DNA of 47,414 nucleotides, taken from Pelagibacteraceae bacterium AG-337-I02. GTDB taxonomy: Bacteria > Pseudomonadota > Alphaproteobacteria > HIMB59 > GCA-002718135. Positions 44,844 through 47,414 of this stretch are shown here, in pieces (the first letter of the stretch is position 1; each line of letters starts with the position of its first letter). The stretch covers positions 1 to 47,414 of the forward strand of contig QBZY01000012.1 of the NCBI GenBank assembly GCA_003282155.1, read 5' to 3'. The translations under genes were made by a program, and so were the position numbers. The notes beneath the pieces are model-generated. The model had not been told where the DNA came from and did no database searches. It saw only the letters and a list, made by a program, of their open reading frames with translations.

Positions 44844-45772
44844 CTATTTTATTTCATAACACAACTTTTGATAAAATTGATGTTTGGAAAAAAACAATAA
44901 AAAAATTTTTTAAAAATGAAAAAATAATTTCTATCAAAGATTATAAAAATTTTAATGATGTAAATTGTGCAATTATTTGGAATCTACCAGATAATATTCT
45001 TTCAAGACTAAAAAATCTCCAAGTTATTTTCTCTATGGGTGCTGGAGTAGATCACATTCTAAAACTTAAAAATTATAATAAAAAAATTCCCATAATCAGA
45101 ATAAAAGATGAAGAAATGGGTGAGAGAATTGCCAATTATTCTTTAGCTCAAATATTAAATTATCAACTAAATTTTAAAATTTTTCAAAATTCTCAAATCA
45201 AACAACACTGGTCTGGAGAAAGGACACCAATTGATAATAAAAATTTAACAGTAGGTATTCTAGGTATAGGATTTCTTGGCAATTATATTGCAAAATTACT
45301 AAATAAATTAAATTATAATGTTATTGCATATAAAAAAAAACAAGCAAAAGTAAAAAATGTAAAAATATATACGGGCAAAAATATTATAAGTTTTATCAAA
45401 AGGTCTGATGTTATCATTTCTATTCTACCATCAACAACTCAAACAAATAATATAATAGATAAAAAGTTTTTAAAGAATATGAAAAAAAATTCTTGTTTAA
45501 TAAATATAGGCAGAGGAAATGCAATTGAAGAGAAAGACCTTCAAAATCATTTAAAGAAAAACAAAAATTTTTATGCTTATTTGGATGTCTTTAAAAATGA
45601 GCCTTTAAAATCAAGTAGTCAATTTTGGAGATTACCAAATGTAACAATTACTCCACACGTGGCAGGTGTAACAGCTATAGAGCCATCTGTTAAATATATG
45701 TACTCAAAATATAAAAAACTAAGAAAAAATAAAAATGTAAAATCAGATGTTAATCCATCTGACGGATATTAA
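44840..45772 (+). CDS. D-2-hydroxyacid dehydrogenase, GhrA-like (glyoxylate/hydroxypyruvate reductase)
   Basis: This 310-residue NAD(P)-dependent oxidoreductase has the short GhrA-type N-terminal domain. FSMGAGVDHILK contacts the substrate, the dinucleotide loop is VGILGIGFLGNYIA, the catalytic Arg follows in LINIGRGNAIEE, and the catalytic His is in TITPHVAG. Glyoxylate, hydroxypyruvate or another 2-oxoacid may be the substrate. The start codon is GTG (44840), overlapping the GT4 stop by 4 bases. The stop shares TTAA (45769-45772) with the convergent dapE. Confidence 0.9.
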   Translation: MTILFHNTTFDKIDVWKKTIKKFFKNEKIISIKDYKNFNDVNCAIIWNLPDNILSRLKNLQVIFSMGAGVDHILKLKNYNKKIPIIRIKDEEMGERIANYSLAQILNYQLNFKIFQNSQIKQHWSGERTPIDNKNLTVGILGIGFLGNYIAKLLNKLNYNVIAYKKKQAKVKNVKIYTGKNIISFIKRSDVIISILPSTTQTNNIIDKKFLKNMKKNSCLINIGRGNAIEEKDLQNHLKKNKNFYAYLDVFKNEPLKSSSQFWRLPNVTITPHVAGVTAIEPSVKYMYSKYKKLRKNKNVKSDVNPSDGY

Positions 45773-46947
45773 TTGACCTCAAAATAATTTTGTAAAATTT
45801 TAAAATAAATACTTTCTAATTTAATAATATCTTCAACAAAAACAAATTCATCTACTTTATGAAGAGTTTGATTTCTAAGACCTAACTCTACTACTTCACA
45901 ATAGTTTTTTATATATCTTGCATCTGAAGTACCACCATCAGTTGCTTGCTCAGGCGGACTATTTCTGCCTGTGACATCAGAAATTGATTTTGAAATAATA
46001 TTATATAAATCACCGGGTTTATTCAGAAATGACTCAGCTGTTGCATCATATGTATAAGTGCAGCTAGCATTTTCCAGTTTAGAGAAAATCTTTTCTATTT
46101 TATTATCAATCCATTTTATAAGTGAATCAGATGAGTGCATATCATTAAATCTAATATTAACTGTTGCTTTAGCTAATTCTGGAATTACGTTTTGAACAGG
46201 ATTACCAATATCAATAGTAGCAATTTGAACTGATGTTGGTAAAAAATTTACATTACCTTCATCTAGCGGCTCTTTTAATATACTATTTAATAAATTCACT
46301 AAGTGATGTGAAGAATTTTCAGCTAAATGAGAATTCGCCGTATGTCCCTGAATACCTTTTACTTGAAAAAAGAAACTAACTGATCCTCTTCTTCCAATTT
46401 TTACTTTATCGCCGACCTCATTTTTCGAAGTTGGTTCACCAACAAGACAATGATCAAATTTATAATTTTGTTTACTTGCCCATTCTAAAATTCTTGGTGT
46501 GCCGTTTACAGAATCTCTTTCTTCATCTCCTGTAATAATAAATGAAATCTTACCTGGAATATTTTTATATTTATCTACAAATCTTTTAGCGGCACTTATG
46601 AAACAAGCGACACTGCTTTTCATATCTTCACTACCCCTTCCATACAGTTTACCTTCATCTATTTTTCCTGAAAAGGGAGGGTATTTCCAAGAACTTTCAT
46701 TTCCTACTGGAACTACATCTGTGTGACCAGCATAAGCAAAATGCTTTCCTTCATTTCCTATCGTTGCAAATAAATTTTTTACTTCATAAGAATTGTTTCC
46801 AGAGAAACTTAATGGATGACAATCACATCCTATAGCACTTAGATGATTTTCGACGATTGTTAAAGCGCCCTCATCTTTTGGAGTTACACTTGCACATTTA
46901 ACTAAGGATTGTGTAAGAGTAACTGGATCAAAATTAATTTCTGACAT
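45769..46947 (-). CDS. dapE: Succinyl-diaminopimelate desuccinylase
   Basis: DapE is a dinuclear zinc hydrolase that releases LL-diaminopimelate for lysine and peptidoglycan. It has 392 residues. Metal and catalytic residues are visible: H75 and D77 in GHTDVVPVG, D108 in GRGSEDMK, and E142-E143 in TGDEERD. The C-terminal GGTSDARYI motif is typical. The lid domain (about 180-295, with VNFLPTSVQIATIDIGN) matches the M20 fold of DapE. The start overlaps the dapD stop by 1 base (TAATG), so the pathway neighbours are coupled. Confidence 0.95.
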   Translation of the reverse strand: MSEINFDPVTLTQSLVKCASVTPKDEGALTIVENHLSAIGCDCHPLSFSGNNSYEVKNLFATIGNEGKHFAYAGHTDVVPVGNESSWKYPPFSGKIDEGKLYGRGSEDMKSSVACFISAAKRFVDKYKNIPGKISFIITGDEERDSVNGTPRILEWASKQNYKFDHCLVGEPTSKNEVGDKVKIGRRGSVSFFFQVKGIQGHTANSHLAENSSHHLVNLLNSILKEPLDEGNVNFLPTSVQIATIDIGNPVQNVIPELAKATVNIRFNDMHSSDSLIKWIDNKIEKIFSKLENASCTYTYDATAESFLNKPGDLYNIISKSISDVTGRNSPPEQATDGGTSDARYIKNYCEVVELGLRNQTLHKVDEFVFVEDIIKLESIYFKILQNYFEVN

Positions 46948-47414
46948 TAATCTCTTAAAAGATCATTGATTGATGTTTTGCTTCTAGTTTTTTCATCAAC
47001 TCTTTTAACAATAACCGCACAGTATAAAGAAGGATTAATATCCCCTTCTTTTTTTCCAGGTAACGTACCTGGTACCACAACTGAATACGCTGGAACTTTT
47101 CCCATATGAATTTCTCCAGTTGATCGATCGACTATTTTTGTAGACGCTCCAATAAATACACCCATTGATAAAACCGTACCTTCACCAACAATAACACCTT
47201 CAGCCACTTCACTTCTTGCTCCAATAAAACAATTGTCTTCAATAATTACAGGATTTGCTTGAAGAGGTTCAAGAACACCGCCAATACCAGCGCCTCCAGA
47301 AATATGACAGTTTTTACCTATTTGCGCACACGATCCAACTGTTGCCCAAGTATCAATCATTGTTCCTTCATCAACATATGCACCAAGATTTACAAAAGAA
47401 GGCATTAAAACAAC
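46947..47414 (-). CDS. dapD: 2,3,4,5-tetrahydropyridine-2,6-dicarboxylate N-succinyltransferase, partial
   Basis: The C-terminal 155 residues are visible; the reading frame runs off the window end through [17 protein letters not shown], so the internal Met at 47405 is not the start. DapD succinylates tetrahydrodipicolinate using succinyl-CoA. The left-handed beta-helix hexapeptide repeats are evident ([60 protein letters not shown]). The C-terminal segment [20 protein letters not shown] matches the family. It lies directly upstream of dapE with a 1-base overlap. Confidence 0.96.
   Translation of the reverse strand, partial: VVLMPSFVNLGAYVDEGTMIDTWATVGSCAQIGKNCHISGGAGIGGVLEPLQANPVIIEDNCFIGARSEVAEGVIVGEGTVLSMGVFIGASTKIVDRSTGEIHMGKVPAYSVVVPGTLPGKKEGDINPSLYCAVIVKRVDEKTRSKTSINDLLRD

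Noticed and set aside
1..47414. CRISPR arrays, insertion sequences, integrases, phage genes, toxin-antitoxin pairs
   Set aside because: I saw no regularly spaced repeats, transposase or integrase motifs, or phage structural genes in any frame.

Overview
The window is a gene-dense, AT-rich stretch of bacterial chromosome with roughly 43 protein genes, one tRNA and one SRP RNA. Gene content points to a streamlined, probably marine alphaproteobacterium of the SAR11 or HIMB59/AEGEAN-169 type. The supporting signs are an NDUFA9-type complex I protein, a CycM-like anchored cytochrome c, DUF1289, the dnaX-ybaB-recR, def-fmt-truA and dapD-dapE blocks, a small SRP RNA just before dnaX, and very short or negative intergenic distances. 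I could not run a phylogeny, so the clade is an inference.

Layout. 1-6925: NDUFA9-like gene (5' truncated), then gltD-gltB glutamate synthase. 6922-10720: a surface-glycan block (serine hydrolase, GT4, two GT9 heptosyltransferase-like proteins). 10868-17361: translation block infC, rpmI, rplT, pheS, pheT, lepA; infC has no AUG start, and a GC-rich hairpin precedes rpmI. 17398-26198: an accessory island around tRNA-Ser(GGA). It holds an SxtJ-like protein, a 49-aa DUF5989-like protein, a methyltransferase, a histidine-rich polytopic membrane protein, a CmcH/NodU-type carbamoyltransferase, a DPM1-like GT2 back-to-back with a GT22 mannosyltransferase, and a TPR-methyltransferase fusion. 26199-33142 (minus strand): cytochrome c, a HisN-type phosphatase, then yejA-B-E-F peptide ABC importer; the TPR-methyltransferase abuts yejF. 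33234-39729 (plus): kdsB-pheA, SRP RNA, dnaX-ybaB-recR, def-fmt-truA. 39726-40570 (minus): DUF1289 and CIA30 family. 40620-43348: threonine dehydratase and aminopeptidase P, ending in a clear terminator. 43362-43739: a broken small gene and an AT-rich inverted repeat. 43740-45772: GT4 and a GhrA-like dehydrogenase. 45769-47414 (minus): dapE and partial dapD.

How it fits together. The core encodes nitrogen assimilation (GOGAT), translation initiation and Phe-tRNA charging, clamp loading and recombination, N-terminal formyl processing, lysine/DAP synthesis, phenylalanine synthesis and KDO activation. Interspersed genes decorate the cell surface. The most interesting part is 17.4-26.2 kb: a carbamoyltransferase cassette with unknown membrane proteins beside a predicted polyprenyl-phosphate-mannose synthase and GT22 pair. 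I read it as a candidate surface-glycan or glycolipid modification system. Compaction is extreme: three convergent gene pairs share a TTAA or TTAG tetranucleotide as both stop codons, and one divergent pair shares CATG as both start codons.
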